Notes: generated by a model from the sequence alone, not told the origin. Positions 24,122-33,382 are shown, numbered from the stretch's first letter. The stretch: 33,994 nucleotides of DNA from an uncultured Cellvibrio sp. (GCA_946886255.1 CAMPIG010000007.1:1-33994), one strand, 5' to 3'. Made by a program: numbers and translations.

Positions 24122-26470
24122 TCAACGATTTTCCAAGCGGTTGTAGTCAAGAATGCCGGCGTCGTTTGGTTGGGTTGCGTGATAATACGCATGAATTTCA
24201 TCGCTGATTTGCCAGAAGTCCGGGTCGGTGCGGCGGATGCCGTAGCGATCGCGCAGGGCTTGATAGTCCGCTTCACTCGTTAACTGCTGAATACGTTTAA
24301 CAAAATCCGGTAGTTGCTTTTCATCCACCAGCATAAATGCATTGGGGTAGGCGCCGATGATGCCGCGTACCAGGGTTATGTCGTCTTCTGTGGGAACATG
24401 GCGATGCTCTTCACGGAACAGTGATGACAGGTTAGTGTAGGCGTTGTTATGCAACAGGGTAAAAACGCCTATTTCGGGTACGCGAATGAAGGTGGTTTGC
24501 GGTAAAAAGCTGATGGGGTCGCCTGTAATTTGATGCAATTGTTTTAGTGCATTCCGGGTTGTGGATGATAGTGGGGTGCTGGCGATATCGTGTTGTTGAT
24601 TTAATACTGGATGCAGATGCGCCTTTAACATATCGAACAACTCAGCTTTATATTGATGGGTTTTATAAGGGATCGTATTATTTACGTGCAGATTTTTTTG
24701 ATACAAATCCAGATATTCGTGCACTTCTTTTTCTGCATCTCGGTACCAGAAGGTCAGTTCCGCCTGACGGGTTTCCGGTGGCAACATATCCAGAAAGGTA
24801 ATCTCGCCTTCCATGCGTAAAAAATCCATGTATAAACGGCTGAGCAATTGGTGGGATAAATTGCCGTACACATCGAATCCGGCAACCAACAAATAATGAA
24901 TACGTTCCAATAATGGATAACCGATGACCCAGGCGGTTTTTGGGTCTTGCCCAATCAGCCCTTGATTGACGCTGGCGCTGTCGCTGTGGCGAAAAACGGT
25001 TAGCGCTGCATTTTGATTATTGCCATTCCCGTCCCAAATCATGTCGAGCGTGACCGCACCCTGGCTTTCCACCTTTTCTTGCACATAATTGGCTTTGGCC
25101 ACCAGGTATTTTTTTTGCAGACTGGAGTAGCGCGACCAGTTGGTTATCGGCAGTAAGGTACTGCCGACCGATGCGGGCAATTGCAGATGGTTGCTATTTT
25201 GCGCGAGGAACATGGCATCCTGTTCTGATGACATCAGCTCTGGATCGACAAAAAATACCCAGAAGTGATCCTGAATCACGTTGAGCGCAACCTGGCCGCG
25301 ACACACAGGACCTTTAATAAAATTCATAATCGTGAACTGCGCTTCATCCAACAAAAAGCGATAGCGTGATCCTACGGGTAATTCCATAAACGTTGCAAAC
25401 GGGTTGGCGGCCATATCAGGGTGGTACGATGGCAATTTGCTGACTTGATATTCCGTATCATAAAACCAAGCTTGCCAATTTTCACGGCGTGCAGTGTTCA
25501 ACGCATAGGGTAAAAAATTCTTCGCCACAATAGTGGATGGATCGCGCCAGAAGCGATAATAAACCCGCTTTACCGCCGGATCATCGAACGGACGACGTGT
25601 GCTGATGCGTTGGATCGGTTCGCCCGATGGTGTGCTGGAACGCACCAGACGAAAATAATGTTGCGGCGCTTCATCGAAGTAGATGTGCGCTAGAAATAAA
25701 TGTTCAAAAAGATAGCGATTCACCAATTGTGACTTGATGTCATCGCCGTTTAAAAAGATCTCCCAATCGGTGATTACGGTTTGCAGTTGTGCATCTATTG
25801 TTGCCGCTACACCCGGTTGGGCACCTTCCGCGAGCCAGCGCATCAACAAATTGTATTCATCTTGCTCCAAACCCGGTAAACCGTAAGGCATACCCCATAA
25901 CGGATAATTTTTTTCATAGTGCTCCAGAGTTTCCAGCTTGGGGCATTGTTGATCCCGATTAAGGTCGAAGGTAAAGCTCTCAGGAAGGATGGCAGTTTTG
26001 GGTAAGGGATGTTGCTGCTTCAGCATCAGCATGCGCGCCATAACACTGCCGTCAATATTGGCTTCGGCCACATTCAAACGTTCGTTGATTACCGGAAAAA
26101 AGCCTTTGTCTCGCCACGCCTGTGTCGTGGTTGCATCTTCAAATAACCGCGTGAGATTGGCCGCAAGCAAACGTGAACCATCGTAGACTTTTTCAGTGCT
26201 GGCACCACGCAACAAACCTTTGAATGATTCCAGTTTTAGTTGGCAGGGTGCGTCGTAACAGGCATGGCAAACAATACAACGCTGCTCAAAGATTTGTTGC
26301 ACGTCTGCATGATAATCAATGCCGGTGCTGGGGTGTTGCGGTACATATTCGCGCGCCTGGGGCTTGCCGTAACGTTGATCCCACAAGGAACTGCCGATAA
26401 CACTACAACCAATGACGAACAACGAGAGCAGTAAGAGACTGCTGCGCGAGCAGGAGCGGAGAAAACCCAT
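24122..26470 (-). CDS. cti: fatty acid cis/trans isomerase
   Basis: A 782-residue periplasmic haem enzyme that turns cis-unsaturated phospholipid acyl chains into trans, stiffening the membrane under solvent or heat stress. The cytochrome-c-type haem site CIVCH (65-69) lies in the family-typical block CHACYDAPCQLK. The length matches Pseudomonas and Vibrio Cti. The N-terminus has a hydrophobic segment ending VIGC (19-22), which would be a lipobox, so this copy may be a lipoprotein rather than freely periplasmic. The block ARRENWQAWFYDTEY and the following conserved acidic and aromatic positions fit the family. The gene stands alone, 104 bp downstream of the histidine kinase operon, with a terminator between. 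Cti is known to act on existing lipids and is usually constitutive. Confidence 0.95.
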   Translation of the reverse strand: MGFLRSCSRSSLLLLSLFVIGCSVIGSSLWDQRYGKPQAREYVPQHPSTGIDYHADVQQIFEQRCIVCHACYDAPCQLKLESFKGLLRGASTEKVYDGSRLLAANLTRLFEDATTTQAWRDKGFFPVINERLNVAEANIDGSVMARMLMLKQQHPLPKTAILPESFTFDLNRDQQCPKLETLEHYEKNYPLWGMPYGLPGLEQDEYNLLMRWLAEGAQPGVAATIDAQLQTVITDWEIFLNGDDIKSQLVNRYLFEHLFLAHIYFDEAPQHYFRLVRSSTPSGEPIQRISTRRPFDDPAVKRVYYRFWRDPSTIVAKNFLPYALNTARRENWQAWFYDTEYQVSKLPSYHPDMAANPFATFMELPVGSRYRFLLDEAQFTIMNFIKGPVCRGQVALNVIQDHFWVFFVDPELMSSEQDAMFLAQNSNHLQLPASVGSTLLPITNWSRYSSLQKKYLVAKANYVQEKVESQGAVTLDMIWDGNGNNQNAALTVFRHSDSASVNQGLIGQDPKTAWVIGYPLLERIHYLLVAGFDVYGNLSHQLLSRLYMDFLRMEGEITFLDMLPPETRQAELTFWYRDAEKEVHEYLDLYQKNLHVNNTIPYKTHQYKAELFDMLKAHLHPVLNQQHDIASTPLSSTTRNALKQLHQITGDPISFLPQTTFIRVPEIGVFTLLHNNAYTNLSSLFREEHRHVPTEDDITLVRGIIGAYPNAFMLVDEKQLPDFVKRIQQLTSEADYQALRDRYGIRRTDPDFWQISDEIHAYYHATQPNDAGILDYNRLENR

Positions 26471-26518
26471 GAGTAATAACCTATTGATAAATCTGGCAGG
26501 AAAGTTTTTTATTGTGTC

Positions 26519-26543
26519 ATAAAAAGCACGGTAACAACGTGCT
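26519..26543 (-). terminator. Rho-independent terminator of the HD-GYP/kinase operon
   Basis: Read on the minus strand, AGCACG pairs perfectly with CGTGCT across a 7-nt loop (stem halves at 26538-26543 and 26525-26530), and TTTTTA follows. It lies 32 bp past the histidine kinase stop and separates that operon from cti. Confidence 0.7.
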
Positions 26544-26574
26544 GATCAACACAGCGTGAATGAAGGCTGTCCGG

Positions 26575-27951
26575 TTAAGCCAGGCTTTCGGCAGCTGAAA
26601 TTGGGAATATCATGATGAAGGTTGCTCCGGCACCCCATTGTGATTCGATAGTGATCTTGCCGCGCAGTTTTTGCGTAACGAGGTTGTACACAATAGATAA
26701 CCCCAGTCCAGAGCCGCCGGTTTTACGTGCGGTGGTAAAAAACGGTTCAAAAATTTTATCCTGGATATCGGGCGCAACACCGCAGCCGTTATCGCTGTAA
26801 CTTAAATGCACTTGTCCCTGTTGCGCGGCGACATGGATGTTGATTTCGCCTTGGTCCATGCCGACAAAGCCATGGTGGATGCTGTTGGTGACCAGGTTGG
26901 TAATAATCTGCGCGATTGCACCAGGATAACTGCTCATCCGAATGATGTCATCGCTGGCGTAGTGACAGCTAAGCGTGTGCTGCTTGAGCAAGGGTTGCAA
27001 ACTTTTGATGATGATATCCAGGCAATTATTGAGTTCGAATTCCTCTTCTTCGGATGAGGTTTGAATTGCTCCGGTTAACTTGAAATTATGTACCAGGTTA
27101 GCCGCGCGGTTAAGGTTATGTGATACCAAAGTAATACCTTCGGTCAACGACATGAGAAACTGTTTGAAATCATCTTCCGCCAAATCGCCTTGGGTATAGA
27201 GCTGGTAAACGCGCTTCAATTCGCTTTCGCAATGGGTCGCCGAGGTAACGGCGATACCTAGCGGTGTATTGATTTCATGAGCCAGGCCGGAGACCATACG
27301 GCCCACGGACGCCAATTTTTCGCTCTCGATGAGTTTGGCCTGGGTGTGCGTTAAATTACGCAATGCATTCTCCAACCATTGTGTTCGCTCTTTAACTTTC
27401 TCTTCCAATTGTTCGTTGCTTTGTTGCAATTGCTTTTCATAATTGTTGCGTTGCTCGGCGCTCAACGCGCGGCCATAGAGGTCTGCCAGAGCACTTACAA
27501 ACGCGACTTCATCATCCGTCCACACTCGCGTGTGCCCCTGGTGCTCGCAACAAATAATGCCGGTCATCTCACCATGGTGGTGAATCGGAGCATCCAGCAT
27601 GGCGGTGATGCCCAGCGATGTCAGATAGTCCTTGCTGAACTCACTGGTGCTTTCATCGCTGTGGGCATCGTGAGCCACGATGGCGCGGTCCTGATCAAGT
27701 GCGGAAAAGTAGCGGGGATAATTCTGCCGAAAAAGTTGCGGTGTTTCCGCTTTTTGGTTGGTCTGATCGACAAGTAAACAGCACACCATTGTCTGGCGGT
27801 CATCCGACAACAACCAGATGCTGGCGCGTTTTATCTTCAAGCCTTCAATAACTGAATTGAGAATCAGGGAATTTGCTGCGTTCAGATCGCCGTTATCAAT
27901 AACATTGGATTTTGAAACCTGGTGAAGGATATTGTAAAAAGTGTGCGTCAT
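26575..27951 (-). CDS. soluble GAF-domain sensor histidine kinase
   Basis: A 458-residue kinase without any transmembrane segment, so cytoplasmic. A GAF domain (about 20-165) is followed by a coiled coil (166-212), a HisKA dimerisation domain with the phospho-acceptor His225 in LAHEINTPLG, and a HATPase domain. The ATPase carries an N box (ITNLVTNSIHHGF), a G1 box (SDNGCGV), an F box (FEPFFTT) and a G2 box (GGSGLGLSIV). All catalytic boxes are intact. The gene starts 11 bp after the HD-GYP response regulator and is surely co-transcribed; that regulator is its obvious target. The GAF ligand cannot be read. It contains several cysteines and histidines (CCLL, IHHHGEM, GIICCEHQG), which may hint at redox or metal sensing, but this is weak. 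Confidence 0.93.
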   Translation of the reverse strand: MTHTFYNILHQVSKSNVIDNGDLNAANSLILNSVIEGLKIKRASIWLLSDDRQTMVCCLLVDQTNQKAETPQLFRQNYPRYFSALDQDRAIVAHDAHSDESTSEFSKDYLTSLGITAMLDAPIHHHGEMTGIICCEHQGHTRVWTDDEVAFVSALADLYGRALSAEQRNNYEKQLQQSNEQLEEKVKERTQWLENALRNLTHTQAKLIESEKLASVGRMVSGLAHEINTPLGIAVTSATHCESELKRVYQLYTQGDLAEDDFKQFLMSLTEGITLVSHNLNRAANLVHNFKLTGAIQTSSEEEEFELNNCLDIIIKSLQPLLKQHTLSCHYASDDIIRMSSYPGAIAQIITNLVTNSIHHGFVGMDQGEINIHVAAQQGQVHLSYSDNGCGVAPDIQDKIFEPFFTTARKTGGSGLGLSIVYNLVTQKLRGKITIESQWGAGATFIMIFPISAAESLA

Positions 27952-27962
27952 GGCGACTCAAG

Positions 27963-29504
27963 TTAATCCGGCAATTGGCGACGAATAGTTTTAAAGGTAT
28001 CGAATAGGCTCAGTGCTGCATCCACCAGCTTCGGATCAAATTGGCGGCCGCGTCGCTCGCGAATATAGGTGCGGATATCGGCTTCATTCCACGGCTTTTT
28101 ATAAGATCGTGTGGAGCCGAGCGCATCGATCACATCAATGATGGCCACAATCCTGCCTTCGAGTGGTATGTCTTCGCCCGCCAGGCCGCGTGGATAGCCA
28201 TTGCCATCCCAATGTTCGTGATGGGTATAAGCAATGCGTGCGCCCATCTTGGCGATAATCTGGTTGGAGTTTTTTAATAATTCGTAACCGATGGTGGCGT
28301 GGGTTTTCATAATTCCCCACTCTGCCGGATCAAGTTTATCCGGTTTGTGCAAAATGCTTTCAGGAATACCAATCTTGCCCACATCATGCAGCGGCGATGC
28401 ATAACGCAAAGTTTCGGCATACTCGTGTGACAGGCCGATCTTCAAGGCCATCAATTCACACATCAGGGATACACGACGTACATGGGAACCGGTTTCCTTT
28501 GAGCGTTGCTCGATGGCATCGCCCAGTATCAATAACAATTCCTTTTGGGTTTCCTGCACCGTTTCACGTCCGGCAAGGTTCTGAAAAATCAGCGTGATAT
28601 TGGCGGCAAATAATTTAAGGATGTCTTCCTGGATATCGGAGTCCGGCTGGCGAAAATGAGTGTACAGAACGCTTTCTGTTCGTGGGTTCGTGTTGTAATA
28701 ACCAATAAAAATACCATTGCCACTGAGCGAGGTTTTGCGCTCCAGGGTTTGCAATATCTGATCTTTAATCGATTCGGGAATAATTGATGTGTCCCAACGG
28801 TTGTAGAGTTCAACGGCTGCACCGGTAGCCGCTAACAATCTGAGTTCCATATCGCCGTATAAATCTTCATGGCGACTGACCAGGTACATCTCGGTGGTGT
28901 CGATCCCCAGTAATTGAATCATGTGTTCCAGCACCGCATTACCGAATTGGTGCAAAGTCTGGCTGAGTAATACCGAATCAGAAGCAGTAATAACTTTGCG
29001 CATGCCGCGCTGGCTAGCTTCTATAGTGATAATGTCGCGATAAGAACGGATGCAGGAATAAGTGCAAGTTTTGAGTTTGGTGTCAGTTAACTCGGTTTTA
29101 CTTTTGTAATCGTTGATGTCATAAGTGCGGATGACGGTTTCTTCCGGTGAGGAACCTGGTTGCCCGGTACGCAGCACAATGCGTGTAGTGTGATTTTGCA
29201 ATTCGTTGCGTATTTGATGAATCAGGTTGAGCCCTGCATCATCCTGCTCCATCACCACATCGATAAATGCCAGGGCGATGTCAGGGTGATCCTGGAACAG
29301 GCGCAAACCATCGACAGCGCTGTAGGCACTGAGGAATTCCAGTGGAATGTCATCGATACGCGTGTTGCCCAATACCAACTTGGTAACAGCATGAACCTGA
29401 CGCTCGTCGTCAATAATAGCCACTTTCCAAGTGCGCACACTTTGCGGCAGGGTGGCAGGCGTAGCGCGCAAGACGGTCTTGGGCGATTTTTTTAAAAATT
29501 CCAT
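27963..29504 (-). CDS. response regulator with HD-GYP c-di-GMP phosphodiesterase domain
   Basis: 513 residues from the ATG at 29502-29504; an in-frame GTG at 29519 would add five, and the numbering below uses that longer form. The receiver domain (about 32-160) has the phospho-acceptor Asp87 in AFIDVVM and acidic pocket residues in IIDDE. A DUF3369-type middle domain (about 170-315) is the usual linker in this architecture. The HD-GYP domain (about 325-515) contains HDVGKIG (378-384), HHEHWDGNGYPRG (433-445) and the trailing DVIDALGSTRSYKKPW. All metal ligands and the GYP triad are present, so it should hydrolyse c-di-GMP. Phosphorylation by the downstream kinase is the likely switch. It is divergent from the GNAT-nitrilase gene across 246 bp without a clear promoter. 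Confidence 0.95.
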   Translation of the reverse strand: MEFLKKSPKTVLRATPATLPQSVRTWKVAIIDDERQVHAVTKLVLGNTRIDDIPLEFLSAYSAVDGLRLFQDHPDIALAFIDVVMEQDDAGLNLIHQIRNELQNHTTRIVLRTGQPGSSPEETVIRTYDINDYKSKTELTDTKLKTCTYSCIRSYRDIITIEASQRGMRKVITASDSVLLSQTLHQFGNAVLEHMIQLLGIDTTEMYLVSRHEDLYGDMELRLLAATGAAVELYNRWDTSIIPESIKDQILQTLERKTSLSGNGIFIGYYNTNPRTESVLYTHFRQPDSDIQEDILKLFAANITLIFQNLAGRETVQETQKELLLILGDAIEQRSKETGSHVRRVSLMCELMALKIGLSHEYAETLRYASPLHDVGKIGIPESILHKPDKLDPAEWGIMKTHATIGYELLKNSNQIIAKMGARIAYTHHEHWDGNGYPRGLAGEDIPLEGRIVAIIDVIDALGSTRSYKKPWNEADIRTYIRERRGRQFDPKLVDAALSLFDTFKTIRRQLPD

Positions 29505-29750
29505 TTGCACTGCTCTCACTACAGATCAGTTTATTCACTGAGTATAGAAGACTTCAATGTCATTGCCGGGTTATGCCTTATAACTTTTTGCTAGCGCAAG
29601 GGGGTAAAGTAACAACAGCTTTTTTATGGCTAGCGGTTGATATCACGCTATCTGACGCCATGAATAACGCTTTGGTAGTTATAGCGGCAAGGTATATCGG
29701 CACCGCGAATAGCTACACTGAAATAACGGTTTACAAGACAGGAGAGGACT

Positions 29751-31334
29751 ATGCCTAAATCCGTCAACCGCCTGGATGACCCATCCACGCATTTGATTGT
29801 GCGCAATGCCACATTACAGGATGTGCCTGCCATCGTTGCCCTATCGGAACGCGTTTACAAACCTTTGCAAATGGAGACTTACACCCCGGCGGCCGTGACC
29901 GGTCAAATTAATAACTTTCCGCGTGGGCAAATTGTGGTGTTAGTCGGTGAGAATCTGGTGGGGTATTGTGCGACTTTCCGTATCGCTGAAAAAATTGCGA
30001 TGAGGCCACATACCTGGAATGAAATCACCGGTAACGGTTACGCATCGCGCCACGACATCAATGGCGATTGGCTTTACGGTATGGAGGTATGCATTGATGA
30101 CAGCTGTCGCGGTTATCGCATTGGGCAACGCCTTTACAACGAACGCAAAAAATTATGTCAATCCCTCAGCTTGAAAGGCGTGGTGTTTGCGGGACGTATG
30201 CCGAACCTGGCCAAGCGCATAAAAAAATTGAGAACCGTAGAAAATTACATTGACCAAGTGGTACATAAAAAAATCAAAGATCCGGTGCTGTCCTTTCAGT
30301 TACGTAACGGTTTTGAAGTTATCGGCGTAATCGAAAATTATTTGCCGGACGATACCCAATCAATGGGGTATGCCGCACATCTGGTGTGGCGCAATCCAAA
30401 ATTGCAACTCAAGGAAGAAAAACCGATCAAAAAATTCGGTGTACATATGGCGGATGTTGTCCGTATTGCAACGGTGCAGTACATGTTGCGCAAGGTCAGT
30501 TCATTCGGTGAATTTATCAAGAATATTGAGTACTTTGTGGATGTGGTGGCAGATTACAAAAGCGATTTTGTGGTGTTTCCGGAACTGTTTACGCTGCAAT
30601 TGCTATCCATTGAAGACCAGGAATTATCGCCGTTTGAATCCATTGAAGCACTGACTAAATACACGCCGCGTTTTAAAGAAGCCATGCGCAATATGGCGCT
30701 GAGTTACAACGTGAATATCATCGCCGGCTCGCATCCCACACGTGTGGAAAACGGACGCATTGAAAATATCAGCTACGTGTTTCTGCGCGATGGCCGTATG
30801 TTTGAACAACCGAAAATCCACCCCACACCTAACGAACGTTACTGGTGGGATATTGAAGGCGGCAGCACCTTGAGTGCGATTGATACGGATTGCGGACCCA
30901 TTGGTGTACTGGTGTGTTACGACTCGGAATTTCCCGAATTAGCGCGCCACCTGGTGGACCAGGGTGTGCAGATTTTATTTGTGCCTTTTTGTACTGACGA
31001 ACGTCAGAGTTATTTGCGTGTGCGTTATTGCTGCCAGGCGCGAGCGGTGGAGAATCAGATTTTTGTGGTGATGTCCGGTAACGTCGGCAACCTGCCCAAT
31101 GTGGCCAATCTGGATATTCAATACGCGCAGAGTTGTATCCTCACACCGTGCGATTTTCCGTTCTCGCGCGATGGCATTGCCGCCGATACTACGCCCAATG
31201 CCGAGATGGTCGCCTTCGCCGATTTGCGCCCGGAAACCCTGATCATGGCGCGCAACAGCGGCACGGTCCAAAACCTCAAAGACCGTCGCCACGATTTATA
31301 CCGGGTGCAATGGCGGGGTGATAAGAAAAAGTAA
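29751..31334 (+). CDS. bifunctional GNAT acetyltransferase / carbon-nitrogen hydrolase
   Basis: A 527-residue fusion. The N-terminal GNAT domain (about 12-215) has the acetyl-CoA loop CRGYRIGQRLY (119-129). The C-terminal nitrilase-superfamily domain (about 235-505) has the complete Glu-Lys-Cys triad: Glu278 in VVFPELF, Lys355 in EQPKIHPTP and Cys389 in GVLVCYDSEFPE. No signal peptide is present. Such fusions are known in gammaproteobacteria and other phyla; the pairing suggests an amine that is acetylated and an amide that is hydrolysed, possibly in polyamine or amide metabolism, but no substrate is established. AGGAGAGG five bases before the ATG is the strongest ribosome-binding site in the window, so the start is secure. 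It is the second GNAT-hydrolase fusion here, after the GNAT-C39 gene. Confidence 0.92.
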   Translation: MPKSVNRLDDPSTHLIVRNATLQDVPAIVALSERVYKPLQMETYTPAAVTGQINNFPRGQIVVLVGENLVGYCATFRIAEKIAMRPHTWNEITGNGYASRHDINGDWLYGMEVCIDDSCRGYRIGQRLYNERKKLCQSLSLKGVVFAGRMPNLAKRIKKLRTVENYIDQVVHKKIKDPVLSFQLRNGFEVIGVIENYLPDDTQSMGYAAHLVWRNPKLQLKEEKPIKKFGVHMADVVRIATVQYMLRKVSSFGEFIKNIEYFVDVVADYKSDFVVFPELFTLQLLSIEDQELSPFESIEALTKYTPRFKEAMRNMALSYNVNIIAGSHPTRVENGRIENISYVFLRDGRMFEQPKIHPTPNERYWWDIEGGSTLSAIDTDCGPIGVLVCYDSEFPELARHLVDQGVQILFVPFCTDERQSYLRVRYCCQARAVENQIFVVMSGNVGNLPNVANLDIQYAQSCILTPCDFPFSRDGIAADTTPNAEMVAFADLRPETLIMARNSGTVQNLKDRRHDLYRVQWRGDKKK

Positions 31335-31346
31335 AAAGACATGTAG

Positions 31347-31378
31347 GTCGGATTAGCGGCAACGCCGCGTAATCCGAC
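31347..31378. repeat. REP-like hairpin GTCGGATTA...TAATCCGAC
   Basis: GTCGGATTA (31347-31355) pairs with TAATCCGAC (31370-31378). GCGGC/GCCGC continues the stem with one bulged G and an AAC loop, giving a 14-bp stem. This class of intergenic hairpin is widespread in proteobacteria. It lies between the converging GNAT-nitrilase and rhodanese genes, and may protect or end their transcripts. Confidence 0.65.
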
Positions 31379-31441
31379 ATGAGCAAACAGGGTTTACGTC
31401 GTTAATCCAAATCACGCGCTCATCCTGCAAGGTTTCGCGAC

Positions 31442-32248
31442 CTAAATCTCCACCGGCGTATCCGGATGATTCCCCCATTCCGCCCAGGAGCCGTGATAAC
31501 CACGGATATTAAACCCCAACGCCTTACCCACCAGATACGTAAACCCGGAGCGGTGATGACTTTGGCAATGGGTGACGATGCGCTTATCTTCTGTAATCCC
31601 CAGATCCGCCAGGTATTCACGCGCGTCTTCGCGGATGCGCAAACCATTATTCGGGTCCATCAAATTGGTCCAGTCGCAATTGATCGCACCGGGAATGTGG
31701 CCGAGCTTCGTCGTGCTGCCGCGTTGGCCGTGATACTCCGCCGGGCTGCGCGCATCCCACACCACAAAATCCGCTTTATCCAGATCACACAGGATATCGC
31801 GCACCTCAATCACCACATTCGGGTCAAGGGTTACGTTAACTTGGCTCGGCTTTACGGCGGGGATCTCGGTAGTCAACGGCAGTTTCGAGGCCTTCCAGGC
31901 ATGGATACCGCCATTCAGGTAGGAATAACGCATATGCCCGATGGCATCCAGGGTCCAGATAAACCGGCCAGCCCAGCCGCCGCCTTCATCATCGTAGACC
32001 ACTACATGAACGTCGGGCGTTAATCCCAGGAAAGAAAATAATCGGTTCAATTGATCCACACTGGCAATCTTGCCCGGTACCGGTGGCTGGTTACACAACA
32101 GTAATTGCGGCGGCACATGCACGGCGCCGTCGATATGACCTTGCTGATAGGTGGCGTCGCTGCTCAGATCCACCAGCAACAATTGGTTGGGTTGGGCCAG
32201 CAGTGCCGCCAGTTGGGTCGGCTCAATCACAAAGGGTAATGCGGCCAT
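31442..32248 (-). CDS. rhdA: tandem-rhodanese sulfurtransferase
   Basis: A 268-residue protein with two rhodanese domains. The N-terminal domain (about 8-125) lacks the catalytic cysteine (VVVYDDEGG, 82-90). The C-terminal domain (about 145-265) has Cys228 in the active loop CQSHHRSG, nearly the same as the loop I recall for Azotobacter RhdA (CQTHHRSG). This points to a thiosulfate or related sulfurtransferase rather than a CGSGVT-type mercaptopyruvate enzyme. It is cytoplasmic. The gene is 40 bp downstream of rsgA on the same strand. I recall Pseudomonas having an rsgA - motBA - rhodanese - psd order; motAB are missing here and psd is distant. The symbol is by resemblance. Confidence 0.9.
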   Translation of the reverse strand: MAALPFVIEPTQLAALLAQPNQLLLVDLSSDATYQQGHIDGAVHVPPQLLLCNQPPVPGKIASVDQLNRLFSFLGLTPDVHVVVYDDEGGGWAGRFIWTLDAIGHMRYSYLNGGIHAWKASKLPLTTEIPAVKPSQVNVTLDPNVVIEVRDILCDLDKADFVVWDARSPAEYHGQRGSTTKLGHIPGAINCDWTNLMDPNNGLRIREDAREYLADLGITEDKRIVTHCQSHHRSGFTYLVGKALGFNIRGYHGSWAEWGNHPDTPVEI

Positions 32249-32288
32249 GGGAAACTCCTTAATGTTGGGAAAGCGAACCTGGCTAGGC

Positions 32289-33308
32289 TCAAGCCTGGTC
32301 CAGCGTGCTCAAGATGTAACGATAACTGTCCATGCGTGTCTGGCTGATGTCACCCGCCGCCAGCGCTCGCAAGATCGCACAACCCGGTTCGTGGCGGTGG
32401 CTGCAATCGCGGAATTTACAGTGGCCGATAAAGGGCCGGAATTCCACAAATCCCTCCAGCACCTCATCGGCCTCCATGTGCCAAAGGCCAAACTCCCGAA
32501 TGCCGGGGGAATCAATCAAATGGCCGCCACCGGGAAAGTGAAACAACTGGGCGTTGGTGGTGGTATGGCTGCCCTGTTGCCTGTCGGACAGCTCACCCAC
32601 GCGCAGGTTGCAGTCCGGCAACAGTGAGTTGACCAGGGATGACTTTCCCACCCCTGACTGGCCTACAAACACGCTGGTAAAATCAGCGAGGTAACGCATC
32701 AATTCATCCAGGCCGGTATTCTCCTTGGTAGACACCTTAAGCACGTGATAACCCAGGCGGCGATAGGTTTGTTCGAGATAAGTAATCTTTTCGCGCGTCG
32801 CGTCATCAACTCGATCCATCTTATTGATCAACAGTGCCGGTTCAATGCCAATCCCGGTGGCCGCCACGAGGTAACGGTCAATCAGATTTGCGTGAGGTTC
32901 GGGATAGGGGGCGACGACAACAATAATGCGGTCGATGTTAGCGGCGATGGTCTTCATATCGCCATGAGGATCAGGCCGACACAGCGCCGACTCACGCGGC
33001 AACACCGCGACCACCACCCCGTAGGGATTCCCGTCGCGCCAGACCACCTGATCGCCAGTAACCAGCGAACCCAGGTTACTGCGGAAATGACACCGCTTAT
33101 GCACCCCGGCGTTGTCGCCATCCGTCGCCTCCACGACAACTTGCGTGCCGTAGTGGGTAATCACTAATCCGTGCGCCTCCGGCCCTAGCTCCCCTTCCGA
33201 CAAATGCTCATCCGCTACGCTATCGCGCTTCGCGGCGCGCGCGCTGCGCTCCGCCTGGATTTTTTCAATGCGCCAGGACTGACGCCGGGTGAGTTTGCGT
33301 TTGCTCAT
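32289..33308 (-). CDS. rsgA: small ribosomal subunit biogenesis GTPase
   Basis: Circularly permuted GTPase that checks late 30S subunit maturation. The 339-residue chain has an N-terminal basic tail and OB-fold (about 45-105). The GTPase motifs are in permuted order: NKMD (162-165, G4), GQSGVGKSS (216-224, G1) and DSPG (266-269, G3). The C-terminal zinc knuckle uses Cys297, Cys302, His304 and Cys310 (GHCKFRDCSHRHEPGC). All hallmarks are present. It is divergent from orn across 232 bp, the usual gammaproteobacterial arrangement, and followed by the rhodanese gene. Confidence 0.97.
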   Translation of the reverse strand: MSKRKLTRRQSWRIEKIQAERSARAAKRDSVADEHLSEGELGPEAHGLVITHYGTQVVVEATDGDNAGVHKRCHFRSNLGSLVTGDQVVWRDGNPYGVVVAVLPRESALCRPDPHGDMKTIAANIDRIIVVVAPYPEPHANLIDRYLVAATGIGIEPALLINKMDRVDDATREKITYLEQTYRRLGYHVLKVSTKENTGLDELMRYLADFTSVFVGQSGVGKSSLVNSLLPDCNLRVGELSDRQQGSHTTTNAQLFHFPGGGHLIDSPGIREFGLWHMEADEVLEGFVEFRPFIGHCKFRDCSHRHEPGCAILRALAAGDISQTRMDSYRYILSTLDQA

Positions 33309-33382
33309 CAGTGAGTTTCATTACCGGGTTGTGGGGACAGGAGTGAGACGTTAATCTGGCCGGCAATTGTGCCCTATATATG

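Noticed and set aside
29573..29758. 61-codon open frame upstream of the GNAT-nitrilase gene
   Set aside because: It overlaps the strong ribosome-binding site and start of the real gene and has no family resemblance.
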